Below are positions 1 to 13,300 of a stretch of DNA of 64,000 bases, one piece after another. A model generated the notes under the pieces. The model was not told the origin of the DNA and made no database searches. It saw only the letters and a program-made list of their open reading frames with translations. The position numbers were made by a program, and so were the translations under genes. The stretch comes from Corella eumyota (lineage: Eukaryota > Chordata > Ascidiacea > Phlebobranchia > Corellidae). The first letter of the stretch is position 1, and each line of letters starts with the position of its first letter. The DNA lies in NCBI GenBank assembly GCA_963082875.1, contig OY720102.1:3038001-3102000 (forward strand), in the 5' to 3' direction.

Positions 1-441
1 AATAAGTACACAACAAATTATATATAAATGTTTAACTCTTCTGAAAAAGTTGGGTTTGGTGGCCTTGGGTTTGGTGACCATGACATAACATACTTAAAAT
101 CCTTATGTAAACATTAATACTTTTGGCTTGTTTTAAATCATTAAACTGATTTTGTCATTTTTTCCCGTCGCATTGTTGTAATATTAGTTGTATATCATAT
201 TTATTATTTACTTTTATCAATGTGCGAAAAACCAAAATAAAAAAAAATATATATAAACCGATTACGGTGATTTCAACGCTATCCGTTATCACGGACCAAA
301 ATATAAGGTTGCTCAAAATTGTTATACAATAAATTACCAAAAATGTAAGGCCTGGTGTCATAACGCATAAGCCCTTTAGATGGATAGTTATTTGGCCTGT
401 AAAAATAATTATTTTTTAAGCCTGTTACCCATTGTATAATC

Positions 442-459
442 GGTAGGCGTACGCCTACC
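442..459. repeat. 18-bp perfect palindrome
   Basis: GGTAGGCGTACGCCTACC equals its own reverse complement over all 18 bases. It is GC-rich in an AT-rich setting. It could be a dimeric protein-binding site or part of an old repeat; the sequence does not decide. Confidence 0.8.
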
Positions 460-2841
460 CATATTACCCCAACAAGCGTAAAAAACGTCAAATTTTTTGG
501 GTTAAACACATTTTTTAATACTGGTTATAAAATGCTTGGATGAGCATACTAGTTACGGATCGAACTAACATTCGTGGCTGGGAATGAAGAAATAAATTAA
601 CGTGTTGGGATGAAGTTATATATAGATACCGGAAACTTGTACAAAATGTCGAACTAACGTTTTTCTTTTTGTTACGCTACGCTATGAGTATAAATGGCAA
701 AATGTTTTTTTACAATCGTGTATTGTACAAATATAAAATAAATTTTTTTCGAAAATTAATAATTAAACTATGGGAACTTGAATTAAATGGTAATAAATTA
801 AGTCTCAACTCTCTTTAACCTTTACGACTTTACAGTTAAAATTACACACTTTAATTTCTCCATTTACGAGAGTTTCATATTTGTGACATTATAAAAAGCT
901 GCTCTTTATATAAAATGAGTTTAATATTTGTATTTGAACCCACTTTAAAATAATTTTAATTTAATTTTTCGTTGGGGAAGGTTGTCTATTAAGATCCGTT
1001 AACGCAGGGCTTAAAGACAAAAAGTGTGGCATGGTTTGCGACTTGAAGTCTTTTGACTTGAAACCTGATGTCATGGCCGGTATATAACACTACCAGACCA
1101 GGTTTTAAGTAAGTTACCAACCTCAATAGCGTCATCATCTGGTGTATTTTTAACTCGTGCCTACCCACGTGGGCACGTTAGAGAGTCATGTTTGGTAAAA
1201 TAGACTGTATAGTACAGACACAAACTGTTATTTTAGTACCGTTTTTCATGCTTAAAATGTAACAAAAAAGCGTTACTTCGTACGTCAAAACACGTTGAAA
1301 AGGAACTTAGTTTTTGAGCTAATTTGCAATTTTTGTGAACTAATTCGACCTCACAGTGAATGTAAAAAACGACACGTGATAAAAATAATTCAGCGAATTA
1401 TTATAATGTAGCGACTCCTGTATCATTAATAACCCTTACTTTTACTGTAACGTTTACCGGTGGTTAACCACATCTAGCAAAAATATTGAAGTTTGCTTGA
1501 ATTTAGCAATTTTTTTTATGGCTGCGTTAAAGTCAATGTTACTATCTTATAAAATGGCAGTTCTGGATGTAATAAGTTTTTTTAATAAATTTGAGCTCAT
1601 TTTTTTAACGGCGTTTTTTTGAAATTTTATAAAATTACCGAGTCAATGCCAAAGTAATATTTTAGCTTTTGTTCGCCCTATTTTGGGTAAGTTACGTAAG
1701 CCCATAAGTAAGTGTATTAAAGACGCTAACAGTAGACTGTTTATGTTATGCTAGTAACGCTTCATTACTAGTTCTAGGAACTGTAAATCGAAACATAGTG
1801 GGTAGTAAATGGTAATTCAGCTGAGATTATTTGCGGGTATTTTGAGGATCAAGATTTACATTCTTGGTTAATTATAGTTAGCGGTAAATTCCTGTTATGT
1901 GTTATGCATATGTAATTGCTCGCATAATTTAGTATGCAGATTGAGCAAACACGTTGTATGTATAAGAGGTGTAAAGTGTAAATATATTAGTTCGCAGTAC
2001 TCGTAGATTTTGATCAGAATTTTAAATCAAATAATTAAACTGTAGCAAACGTAGGCGTGTTACATATTCCAAGTACACTAGCTTAAGATTAAACGATATA
2101 GCAAAAAGTAATTTTTTTTATTAAGGAATTTGTTTTAAAACTTGTTTTCTTATATGAAAAATATATTTTAAGTTCTAAAAAAAGAGTCCTTTCTCGTATG
2201 CGGTTAAATCTAATTTCTAGTACTGGGAATTAAGTGCAAGAAAACCGCATTATTGAATGAATCTTAGGACCGTGTATAGGTATTACGTTGTATATGAAAA
2301 ACAGTTTATTATATTCGTTTTATTTTTGGTCGGCATGCAAATTTTTTTGGGTAGGGCGCTCGTATTTTAATTTTAAACCGACGTAATTTACGTTTTCGGG
2401 TAAAAAAAAGCCCGATTATTGACGTTAATGTAACGTTAAAAGTATAGATAGAACGTCGTATTTATGTTTAATATAGTTTAGGCAAAATAATGTTAGAAAA
2501 AAAAAATTTCTATTTATATGTGGTTATGTTTAGCATTTATATCAGTTTAGAGAGTAAAATAGAGTCGAGTAATTTTTATAATAACGCTGTATGGAACGCT
2601 ATTAATTCGATGTTGTAGTTCGAGTAAGTAATGAAGAAAATTGAACGCTCAAAACAAACTGAATTTTCTATTTTTAGTTTAACGTTTTGTTAATGTTTAA
2701 CTAGTATGGTGTGAGAGTATGTGCCTTAATAATAAAGGTAATGTGGCGCACTAAATGTACTTGGTTTTCAAGAGCGTTTACTTTGGTTAGTTAATATATA
2801 ATGTATTGTTAAGGCGTTGGTGAAACTGACATTAACCTTTT

Positions 2842-2881
2842 ATAATAGTGTTTTTGGTATGATAATAGTGTTTTTGGTATG
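2842..2881. repeat. 20-bp perfect tandem duplication
   Basis: The unit ATAATAGTGTTTTTGGTATG occurs twice back to back without a mismatch, which suggests recent replication slippage. No function is indicated. Confidence 0.9.
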
Positions 2882-3725
2882 AAATCAGTTTTATAATAGT
2901 TGTAAATAATCTTTTATTTTGAATATATTTAAATTATTGCAGTTTCACTTTTACTATGTGATTTTTTGTTTAAATGTAGTGTGAGATTTTATATTGTTGT
3001 CTCTAAGAATAGAAATTGTTTATATCTTAAAACAAATAGAATTTAATGTATTCTCATTATGTTTGGTGGATATATTGATGATTAAATTTTAAAGAAAAAA
3101 TAAAAAGAAAGTAAGGTATGATTTTTTAACTAGTATTGCCTTCTGATAAATCATAAAGATTAGATAGGTATTTGTGTTATGTAAAGTATTACTTACTTCT
3201 TGGTAAGTAAGATCTGTATATGTTTAACATTATTCACCGATATTTAGAATTGTCTATATAATTTTGTGATTTTAAGTAAAAAAATTGTAGCGGAGTAAGA
3301 TAGTTTCAATAAGCAAAATAATTTTCACTTTATTGAATCTTAATTATTTTTAACAAGTAACAAATGAAATCATTTATTTAATTTCTGCTTCGCTTGCTAT
3401 ACATGAAAGACAGAATTTTCTACCAAGTCATGTTTGTTTCTTCTTTACTTAAATCAACAGAAGAGGCATAAAATACACAATAGGGACAATTTTGCAATAA
3501 ATATTAGGCAAAAAACAGGAAATTTAATACTAGTGCCTGAAAAAGTAAATACCTAGTTCACCTTCAAACGCAAAGTCAATAAAACCTTTATTTTTCTTGT
3601 TCGCTAAACCTTGAAGTGTTATTTATAAATTCAAGGTGATAGCATATGTTTAAATAAATAGATTTTGATGTGTAGGTGTAAATATATATTTGTTTTGCTA
3701 TAAATACATTTTATTTTGATTTCAG

Positions 3726-6700
3726 AATCGGTATATGCAAGACCCTTTAAGATTCGTTCAATTTATGTTAAATTTACTCAAAAAAGAAAAAGACATAATA
3801 GAAATGGCGGAGCAGGTAAGCAGTGCTTTAAAACTAGCAGTTTCTGTTACCATAATATATTATTAAACTAAACTGATTTTTTATGGCATTTGGATAAATT
3901 TAAGCCCCAAACTGGGTCAGGGTTAGATTTAAACGAAATTAAAGAAATATTTAAATAAATTGTTCAGCAAATAAGAGGTGATCAAGGGAACAATCATGAA
4001 ATGTTTGAGGAGAATAATATGGTTGGAGTAATTGCAGAAAACAACCAGACTCCAGTTGATTTTAGATTTATTCAACAAATATTAGTGGTGAGTTTAAAGG
4101 GTGTAAACATAGAAGGTATGACCCAAAATTGGGGGTTACTTAAAACTGATTTGGTCGGGTTAAATTTGGGTTAGGTATTGGAGCTGTTAACATTTATATA
4201 TGGGTATTTATAGGGGTAAATAAGGTGGGTGGGTAACAAGATTAAATGTAAATGAAATTATTACATTAAGATTATATTTTTTTATGTAGTATTTTTTTAA
4301 TATTTTTTAGCAATTATCTGAACTGGAGCAACATAGTTGTGTAATAACAGGAAAGGTGAAGAAATGTGTGAACGATCTGCAGGAGCTTTTTAGGCACACT
4401 AACGGAGATAGTAAGTATCACTACTTTAAAAACATCTGACTTAAAAACTAAAATTGATCTAATCTTTAAACAAAATTGGTTGGGGTTTACATGTTGATTT
4501 GAAAGGGCAGTAAAATATGAATACTTAATTACTTTCAGTTGCTTCACTTGACCGCTATGATTTAAGCAGAATAACTGATAATAATGTTAAAAAGAACATT
4601 GAAATATTAAGAAGTATGAAGTCAACTTTTACTGAGGAAAGACAGGTATTTTGGCTTTTAACTTATTTGTTGTTGCACTTGTTAGTCGGTCTTACAACAC
4701 TTTTTATAAAATAGAATACCAGTTAAAGGGGGTATGTTTTAAAAGGGGTGGTCTCAAGGAAGCTTATAGTTATGAGGGGTGGGTCTTTTTCTTTTAGGGG
4801 GCCCAAGGTTGTTTTTATTATAGGTGGAACTACTTTTTCTTTTGTTACATATTTTTTTACTATTTAAAAAAATTATTGTCCCTAACTTTTTTGAGATTTC
4901 CTGTTATAGATGGGACTACTTTTATTTTTGCAGCATAACATTTTTTATTATTTTTAAAATTTATTTTTCTTAACTTTTTAGCAACTTATAAACGGCCATG
5001 CACAAATCATACTCACCCCACTGAAGGTTTTGTGGCTGGGTGTACAAGAACAAATCAAGGCATGGCAACGCTCGCAAGCTTATGCAGAAAATGGAAAATT
5101 AATGAAGGGAAGTTCGGATATTGATCAGCTGGAGGGATGGTAGGAAGTTTTTTTTATAGTGGTTATTTTTTTATTTTTTTTTAAGGCAAAACTTTTGTAT
5201 TTGTAATTTCTTTAATACTTTATAATAGTTTTTAATATAAAGTGATTGTTATTAAACAAATTATTCTTTTCTAAAATGGGCCTGCTATAACTGAGCCTAT
5301 ATTAAGATTAAATTTATTAAATTTTTTAGGCTACTAACATCATAAAAACAATAAAATTTTTTTTGTATATTTATAAAATATAAACATTTTTTGTTTTTAT
5401 TTTTAGTTGTCGATTAATGGCACAAATCTTGTATGGAAGCCTGGATCAAATTAGAGGATTGGTGCATATTAAGATAGATATAAACGAGGATCAAACCATT
5501 CTAGCTGAACTACAGAATAGTTATGAATGCTTTGTCAAAGAACTAGTAGCAAAGTAATTGAAAACTTAAAATATTTTAATTAAAGTAAAAATAAAAAATT
5601 TTATTTTTAAAAAAAAGTTTTTTTTTACGAAATATTAACTTTTGTTAAATTTTTTTCGTAAGTGCGCTTGTAGTGGAGAAACAGCCCCCACAAGTGTTAA
5701 TGAAGGATAAAAAATTCGGATGCAGATTAAGACACTTAGTCGGAGATGGACTTGGGCAGGTGAAACCTTTTTTCTATTCATCTACTTATAAAAATCCCTA
5801 AAAAAAGAATTTTTACATAGGGGCCTTAACAGAAAAGTATACAATTTAAGGTAACCCAGTTATTTTTAATTTTCAGGTTCGATTTGATACAGAAATATCA
5901 TTAATTAGCACCGAAATGGCTTGTGAAGTCTTAGAGAAAGGACCAACTACCAAAATGTAATTGAAAAACTTAAATTAATACTTGCCTTTAATTTTAGATA
6001 TAAACATGTATTCAAAAATGTGTGAAGCTAATATTTTTTTAACAATTTTATATTTTTTTATACAGAAAATGCTCTGGAAAAATCATAAATAATATAACAA
6101 AATCAGATTTTATTGAACAGACCCGACAATTACACGTTCAAATGAGAAACATGGTAAATTTTATTTATTTCAATCAGACGTAAAATTATAGTGTTATACT
6201 TATTATAAATCAAAAATCATTAATTAAAAGTCAATTTACAACTTAAACAAAAGGTAACAACTGTTATCCCTACTCAGTCTCGAGTTGCTTTCGGCAGTTT
6301 GGGATAATATAGATTATAGTTGCCTTATAACTAAGCTGCTGATTAAGTGCTGGCTCAGCAAGAGTTCATTCTGTTTATAGTGCCTCACTCAGGGGCGCTA
6401 CTGCATGAAAGCAATGGGGATCGAACCGTTGACCTCATGTAGTGTAGCTAGCAAGTGTTCTGACTATTACATCTCGCAAAATACCAAAAAAAAATCAATT
6501 TTTAAATTACTACATGGTTTTTATGATGATGTAAGCAGTAGTAAAACATGCTCATCTATAGTATTACAATATATTATAAATAAAATATTGTTTTTTAGAG
6601 TTTAAGTATGAGGCAGCGTGGGGACAGAGGTAGAGCTGCAATTGTGGCTGAAGAGAAGTTTTGCATGATTTACAGATCAAAAATCCCAGTTCGATTCCCG

Positions 6701-8989
6701 TCCAACTCACAATGTGAAGTTATTGCACAGGTATAAAAGTTAAGATATTTATAGAAACTCTGTTTTTGATTTTGATTAGTATCGTGTATTTCTCCGGTTA
6801 TTATTTTGATTAAAATTAAGAAACTCTTGGGTAACTGTTGCCAGTATTCTAGTTGTTTAAAAATTGGTTATTGTTTTTGATATTGAAGTTACTTATTTAT
6901 TTTTAGACAATGTCGTTGCCAATTATTGTAATCTCTCACGGCAAACAAGAAGCAGATGCACAAGCAACTGTATTTTGGGATAATGCCTTTTCTGAGTTGG
7001 TATGTAAATTAAAAATTGAAAACAGTTAAAATGTATAAGAAATAAAGCAAAATTTGATACAATTTAAATAGTTTTACTCTTATAATCTCAAAAGTTTTAA
7101 CAGTTTTAAATGACTCCATGTTACAGTTATTTCATTTATTTAATTTTTTTTAGAATCGAATTCCATTTGCTGTACCCGATGCAGTTCCATGGGGTTGGAT
7201 ATTGGACAGCCTGCACTGGTTGTGGGTAAAAAACTGTCAGAAAAAACAAGACCTAACTCAGCGTAACATTGTCGGACTTGACGGAGAAAAAACACAACAA
7301 TATTTGACCAACAAATTGTTCGGTAATACATTTTTTAAATTTAACTTATTGGGTCAATTCAAGATCAGAGTAGTGTTAGTTATGTCTATGCTGTTAAGTC
7401 AGCCTTTTTAACTCAAGTTTATATTTTTTATAGGTGTTGCTGCAAGTGGCAAGATAGGTTATAACACGATGGTGAGTTGGCGCCATTTTAATCGCGACAA
7501 CCTTCCCGATTTACCCTTCACTTTCTGGATGTGGTTGTTCAAAACTATGGAGTTAGTTGCTCATGATCTAGTGAGGCCCTACTGGAATGATAGGTCAGTG
7601 TTGTATATTTTAAACACATTTAATTTGTTTAAGTTTAATTGTCTCTAAATGTAGAAAATTATTTTTTTAAGTTTTAATGTATGTGCATATATATTTTAAA
7701 CAATTCTTTTGTGTGTATTTTGTTAATTTATTCTACAAAACTTCTCATTTAAACTTCTGTACTTGTACTCATTTTATAATTATTTAAAATTCTTAACATA
7801 CAATCACTTTGTTTTTAGTTTGATTCGAGGATTTATCAGTAAGAAAGATTGCCTGGAAGAATTAACTCAATGCTTGCCTGGGACCTTCATGTTTCGATTT
7901 AGTGACACTCAACCAGGAGGACTCTCCATTTCTTGTTACTCTCATTCTAAAGAACATGGTAATAAAGTTATTTTATAATTTCAAAATGTGACAACCATTT
8001 CTTTTGTAAGTTCTGCTCTGCAACTTGTCTCTAAATGTGTTTAACTAACCCAACCAAATGCAATCTTTTTTATCCTTTTAAATAGGCATTAATTAAAATT
8101 TTCAAAATTTTTTAATTATGATTTTAAAATGTGACAGGCATTTATTATAAGTTCCAATTTGCATTTTGGGTCTGTAGATGTTTAACTTACCAAACTAAAA
8201 GCAACCCTTTTTATCCTTTTCAATAGGCATCAGAATTTTTTTTATTTAAAACAAATAGAATTGACTTAAATTATATTTTCAAGGGGGAAGATTAGAAGTT
8301 GGACATTTGGAACCTGACCTGATCAAAGATTTATCACAGAAGGAAATCCCCGAACTTGTTAATGACTTACAATACCTGAAATACCTTCATCCAACTAACA
8401 TACCAAAACAACAAGTTTTTCAAAGTATTTTTACTTCTTTTATTTTCTAGAAGACAAGATATATTGTTACATTAATTTCTCTGACCAAACCATTTATACA
8501 TTTTATCTTTTTCTTCTGATTTTAGAAAAAGTTCGAAAACCCACTGATGGATATGTGACCAAAAGACTGACAGCAACAGCTGATAATTTCATTCAAGATG
8601 GTTTTACAAGGCAGGGCGAATGCAGCTTTGTCAACTCCCCTAGTAAGTTATTATTAGTAGAATTTTAAATAAGTATATACCATGCAAAATGGTTTGTTAA
8701 TCTTGGTTGTCTTGTCAATATTCCACACATATTTGCATATTTTGGATGCACTTAATCCCATTTCACATGGTTTTTACTAATTGTTTGTTTATATATAAGA
8801 CTATCCAGTTAAATGGTAATATGACGGATATTTTGACAGGGTTTATCTTAACCTCGTTGAGTTTTAAAGTTGCACTAATTTAAACTGAACATTTTATTTT
8901 CAGCTGATAGCTTTGGAGCTCAATCTCCGTCTTACAACAACAACCTAGTTTCACCTTCACCCAGCATTGACTCACAATCATTATCGTAA
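3726..8989 (+). CDS. STAT: STAT5/6-type signal transducer and activator of transcription (5' exons not found)
   Basis: A cytokine-pathway transcription factor: JAK phosphorylates a C-terminal tyrosine, STATs dimerise through SH2 domains and enter the nucleus. Exons: 3726-3815, 3968-4087, 4311-4410, 4539-4645, 4982-5139, 5407-5553, 5663-5759, 5877-5956, 6066-6153, 6599-6730, 6907-6999, 7154-7322, 7434-7593, 7819-7958, 8284-8424, 8526-8642, 8904-8989. They encode 674 residues in one continuous phase. In order one sees the end of the N-terminal domain (QDPLRF), a coiled coil, the DNA-binding region (VEKQPPQVL and [10 protein letters not shown], very close to STAT6), a linker (WDNAFSEL), an SH2 domain from about residue 514 (GTFMFRFSD, with the phosphotyrosine-binding Arg), and the activation tyrosine in DGYVTKR (visible residue 617), like STAT5/6 GYV. 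The tail after it is short. The first exon starts at a splice acceptor, so most of the N-terminal domain is missing from this model. Confidence 0.93.
6239..6477 (-). mobile_element. tRNA-headed SINE copy in a STAT intron
   Basis: Read on the minus strand, it has a tRNA-like head with an A-box-like TGTAATAGTCAGAACA and a B box GGTTCGATCCCC, followed by a tail shared with the copy at 55000-55226. The two copies align along almost their full length with scattered differences, so both are old. The head also matches the element at 10832-10912. The family could be a composite SINE previously described from Ciona, but I cannot confirm that. Confidence 0.75.
7983..8240. repeat. Diverged tandem duplication inside a STAT intron
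   Basis: Two roughly 120-bp blocks (about 7983-8093 and 8130-8227) share the same order of words: AAAATGTGACA, then CATTT, TAAGTTC, TTTAACT, CCAA, TTTTTATCCTTTT and AATAGGCAT. Each ends in a possible acceptor-like AATAGGCAT, but no open frame follows either, and the real acceptor is at 8283. It looks like a local duplication of intron sequence. Confidence 0.7.
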
Positions 8990-10320
8990 AATATTTAAGT
9001 AAAAAAATATTACAACAATCTTAAGGAAGATTTTTATGATAATTTCTGAGAAATTGAACCCAAAAACTTTCGCAGATTGCTTACTACGAACATTAAAAAT
9101 CGGCCAAAGATTTTTTATTTTTTTCACTTGTGACTTAGAACCATTTCCGTGACAATTTTTTATTTTATCAGCATTGCTTTGAATCTTGCAATATTTATAA
9201 GCTTAATTTCTCACGAAAATATTACATAAAAAACTTAGTTAAAAAATGAATTTCTGCCTAATTTATTTATTAGTAATTCTTATGTTTTAGTTTCTGTTTA
9301 ATTTTATGTCTTGAATGTTTAATTTTACACTGTACATTTAATTTAAAATTTGAATTAGTGTGGTTTTTATTTTATTATAACATTGTAAAAGAACTTCTCC
9401 CATTCTGCAAAGGTTTAAATTTTTATCATTAATTGGTGTATTAGTCAACAACTTTTTAACTGTTTTTGTTCTTGAAGTGTGTTTTTTTATTAATTTCATT
9501 TGTTTGCAGTAATTGTGCCTTTCTTTAATTAAGTTTCAATAATTTGTTTATTTTTTATTCTAATCAAATGCGGTTTTAATATGTATTTGTTAATCAAACG
9601 AAATCTTTGTTACTGGCATTTTTTAAATTAAATTTATGGCTAACTCTAACAAAATTTATTTATTGTTACTATATGTCCATATTTCCTGTCAGAAAACAAT
9701 TGGAGGACGTTTAGGTTTTTTTATTTTGAATAATTTAATAGCTTTGTGTTTATAATTATGTGTAATATCATTTCTGCCGCAATTTAGTAATGTACATGTA
9801 TTTAGTTGAAGCAATCGGTGTATTTTGAAATTATACTTTTTAAAGTAAGCTATGTATTGTTCGTGTATTTTAAATAAACACGTTGGCCGTTTTTTTAATC
9901 AGTCTGTCCGCAAAAATGGGGCATATATACATTTTATTATCTCAGATGTGGGTAGAGCTGTTTTACAACTTAAGTATGAAGCTACTTTTTTATTATAATT
10001 GGCCTGTTTTATTTGCCTGATCAGCAGCCTGCCGACAATTGGTATTCGTATTTAATAAATTCTAAGAATTTTTATAATAGCATGCGTTACAGGATTTTTC
10101 TAAGAACTGAATATATAAAAATAACTCGTATTGAGGATAAACAATAATTAAAAGAGATTATAAAAAGAAAAAAATTTTATTTATTTTTTCTATTTGTTTA
10201 TATTTCGTGATTCTCTCATTTAGCGACGAGATCTCAACCGACAGCACGTGATCAGTATTTTCATATTTTGACGAGTTTAGGTTAGTTATTGTACAGGCTA
10301 AAGTTAGCAAAAAAACGAAT
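8990..10320 (+). other. STAT 3' UTR and spacer to DPP7
   Basis: No gene is seen. The T-rich stretch after the STAT stop contains an AATAAA at 9873-9878, a likely polyadenylation signal giving a 3' UTR of about 0.9 kb. A GCACGTGATC E-box-like word lies near 10244, just upstream of the DPP7 start. Confidence 0.6.
9873..9878 (+). terminator. Probable STAT polyadenylation signal
   Basis: AATAAA downstream of the STAT stop, followed by a T-rich stretch. It is the best canonical hexamer before the next gene; other A/T-rich variants nearby could also serve. Confidence 0.5.
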
Positions 10321-13300
10321 ATGCTGTGTATTAAACTGTTGTTGTTAGCTGCCAATATCTTGTTGGTATTTGGTTTGGATCCCAACTTAAATTACATCTA
10401 CCCAACGGAAAGTTTTTTTGACCAGAAGGTATTTCACATTAACTTACAATTTTTCTAATCTTACTAAAATTAACCTAAACACTTTTATACGCTTATTTAG
10501 GGCCTAAAAATTGGCAAAAATTTATACTATACATACATTTACTAAATTTAAATTTTTATATATACTATTTTCAAGTTAGCATATTGTAAAAAAAAGTATT
10601 TTTCCTTTTTAAAGATAGACCACTTCAACCCATTGAATGATACAACTTACAAGCAACGGTTTTTTGTGTCTAATCAATATTGGGAAAAAGGAAGTGGACC
10701 AATATTTTTTTATTCTGGGAATGAGGGAGATGTAGAAGCATTCATTAACAACACAGTAAGTCTTACAGCTTTTTAATTGTTAAAATATTAGTTATAGAAA
10801 TACTTTCAAAAAGGATAAATTAACTGACCAGCAGCATGGTGTAGTAGTCAGAACAATTGGCTTCACTACAAGAGGTCCTGGGTTCTATTTCACACAACCC
10901 TTATGCTGTTATTGTTTTATATTATAAAGAAAATTATTTTACTTTTTACTAGGGTTTCATGTGGGACATTGCACCTATCTATAAAGCACTTGTTGTCTTT
11001 GCTGAGCACAGATTTTATGGAAAATCAAATCCTTATGGAAATTTAGCCCCAGCTGCGGTAACTATACATTATTATCAAATAGTTGTTATAGTTTTTAAGT
11101 TTTTAATAGGATCTTGTTGCTTGTTATTGTTTATTAGGTCAGTAGGTCTGAAAAATTTATTTATACAAATATTCAAAATAAAAACTGTAAGTTTATTTAT
11201 TTTTATTTAATTTATAAGGACAACAAGGAAAAATTTTCTCAATTTACTGTTGAACAAGCTTTAGCAGATTACGCCGTCCTTATCACTTATTTAAAAGACA
11301 CTTTACCAGGAGCCAAAGATTCTGCCGTGATCACATTCGGAGGTTCTTATGGTGGAATGTTAAGTGCTTGGTTCCGAATAAAATATCCACATATTGTTGA
11401 TGGGTAAGTTTATGGTATGGATATTTACTTTAAAGTCTCAGGCTTGGTCATTAAAATTTAAATCTTATAAATAAATAGTTACATAAGCTACAATTAAAGT
11501 TACAATACAGTTATCATAAGTTTAAAGTATACAGGAGGTATTTATGTTCTTAAAGCTTAGGTTAAAATTTTAAATTATTGTTGATTTTTTTGTATAGGGC
11601 TATAGCTGGATCAGCACCAGTAAGATACTTCCCTGATCATGTTGATTGCAGTAGCTACAATCAAGTTGTTACATCTGACTACAGTCAAGTGCCAGGAAAT
11701 GGAAGCACATGTGTGAGCAATATTAGAAATTCGTTTCCTGCTATTTCACGCATTGCTGCTAAACAAGACGGCCTAAAGTGAGTAAATTTAAAATTTTTCA
11801 ACTTTTCCTAAATAAATGTTTTATTGTTTGTGTTTATGATTATATATTTTGGTTAATTATGTTTTAAAAACATAAATAGAACTCCATTTTTAAACAACTA
11901 CAGAAAGCTAATTTAGCTCTTTAAATTGATATTAAAATTACCCGAAATTTATTTTATTTATATTATGTTTACCAGTATAAGTATTCGCAAACAATAAATG
12001 CATGTTACGTAATATAACATGTAGGTTGGTAAAACACAAAAATTAAAAAAACATTGGTACACAGACACTAACAATCACATTATTTGATGTCACATGATAT
12101 TTTGGAAATTTTGTGCCAAATCGTGCAAGTTTGTTTAAGCGTCATTAAAACGTTTGTTGCCAGAAATGAAAAGTTTGCACTAGATTAAAAACCAAAGTTT
12201 ATTATATTACTTTAAAGCTATTTACATCAAAAATTGACAAATATTTTTCTGGTATATATTTTACCTACTATTCACTATGTTTTTTTTATATTAACGATTA
12301 TAATGTACATTCATTTTATATAATTTCTTAGGTGGTTTTTGGTATTTAAATAAATATTCGATATGTTAACTTAAATTTTTGTTTTATAAATTTCAACTGT
12401 AGTTTTTTTATTAATATTACAGGGAATTAACTGAGATATTTAAACTGTGCAATCCTCTTAATTCAGCTAACGAGTTAAGTGCTTTTATTCAAGATACGCT
12501 TTCATCTACGGCAATGGTTGATTACCCTTACCCTGCAACATTCCTAGGCCCCATGCCTGCTTGGCCTGTTAATGTAAGAATAACATAACCCATTTTTAAA
12601 ATAGAGGGTGAACTTAAAGTTATACTCATTACTAAACCATTTTTTTGATGATTTATTAGGTAACTTGTGATGCGATTTCCACACCAGGTTTAAATGATCA
12701 CGACTTACTCGTGGACTTACAAAAAGCTCTTGGTGTTTCACTTAACCACACTGGTGATCAAACTTGTATTAATTTGGGTGGAAGTCCTCTTGGTGAAAAT
12801 GTCAACAGGTAACTTCGATACTAAGTCTTAAAAAGCTTTACATTATTGAATTACCAAGAGAAATTTTTGTAAAAGGCTTTTTTTTATAAGTTTGTTTAAA
12901 GATACCAGCTATCCTTTGCTTTTAACCTTTGCTTGTTTAGGAATCAGTTAATTTTTAGGACTTTTAATTAGCATACTATTGTAATTGATTTTTATACTTT
13001 TTTTTTTTTTGTTTAGTTTATGGGGTTTTCAGACTTGCACCGAAATGGTGATGCCATTTTGTTCCAATGGAATAACTGATATGTTTCCTGTAGCTACATG
13101 GACTGAAGCATCTTGGGCAACATGTAAGAATATAATTCTGTATATTGAAATTAAGTAAAATCTGTATGGTTAAACTTTAGATGTATGTGTAAGTGCACAA
13201 CAGTACATTGTTTTTTTATTATTGAAAGATTTTTGGTGTCTATTTTTTTGAATTTTATTGAAATTAAGAAAATGACTTTTAATTGATTCATAGTTTTATT

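Larger units (their letters stand above)
1..3725. other. Upstream region without a recognised gene
   Basis: I see no convincing exon here. Short open frames on the minus strand near 155-509 have no recognisable domain and no splice partners. The stretch is AT-rich and holds an 18-bp perfect palindrome (442-459) and a 20-bp tandem duplication (2842-2881). The N-terminal exons of the STAT gene that follows should lie here or beyond the left edge, but I could not identify them. Confidence 0.5.

Noticed and set aside
155-509. Two overlapping minus-strand open frames near the left edge
   Set aside because: Short, in different frames, no domain, no splice partners; composition like the AT-rich background.
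1553-1570. ATGGCAGTTCTGGAT followed by GTAATA as the STAT first exon
   Set aside because: Five residues match no STAT N-terminus and no linking exon is seen before 3726.
10832-10912. A functional tRNA gene
   Set aside because: The acceptor stem does not pair and the B box is degenerate; it matches the head of the SINE family instead.
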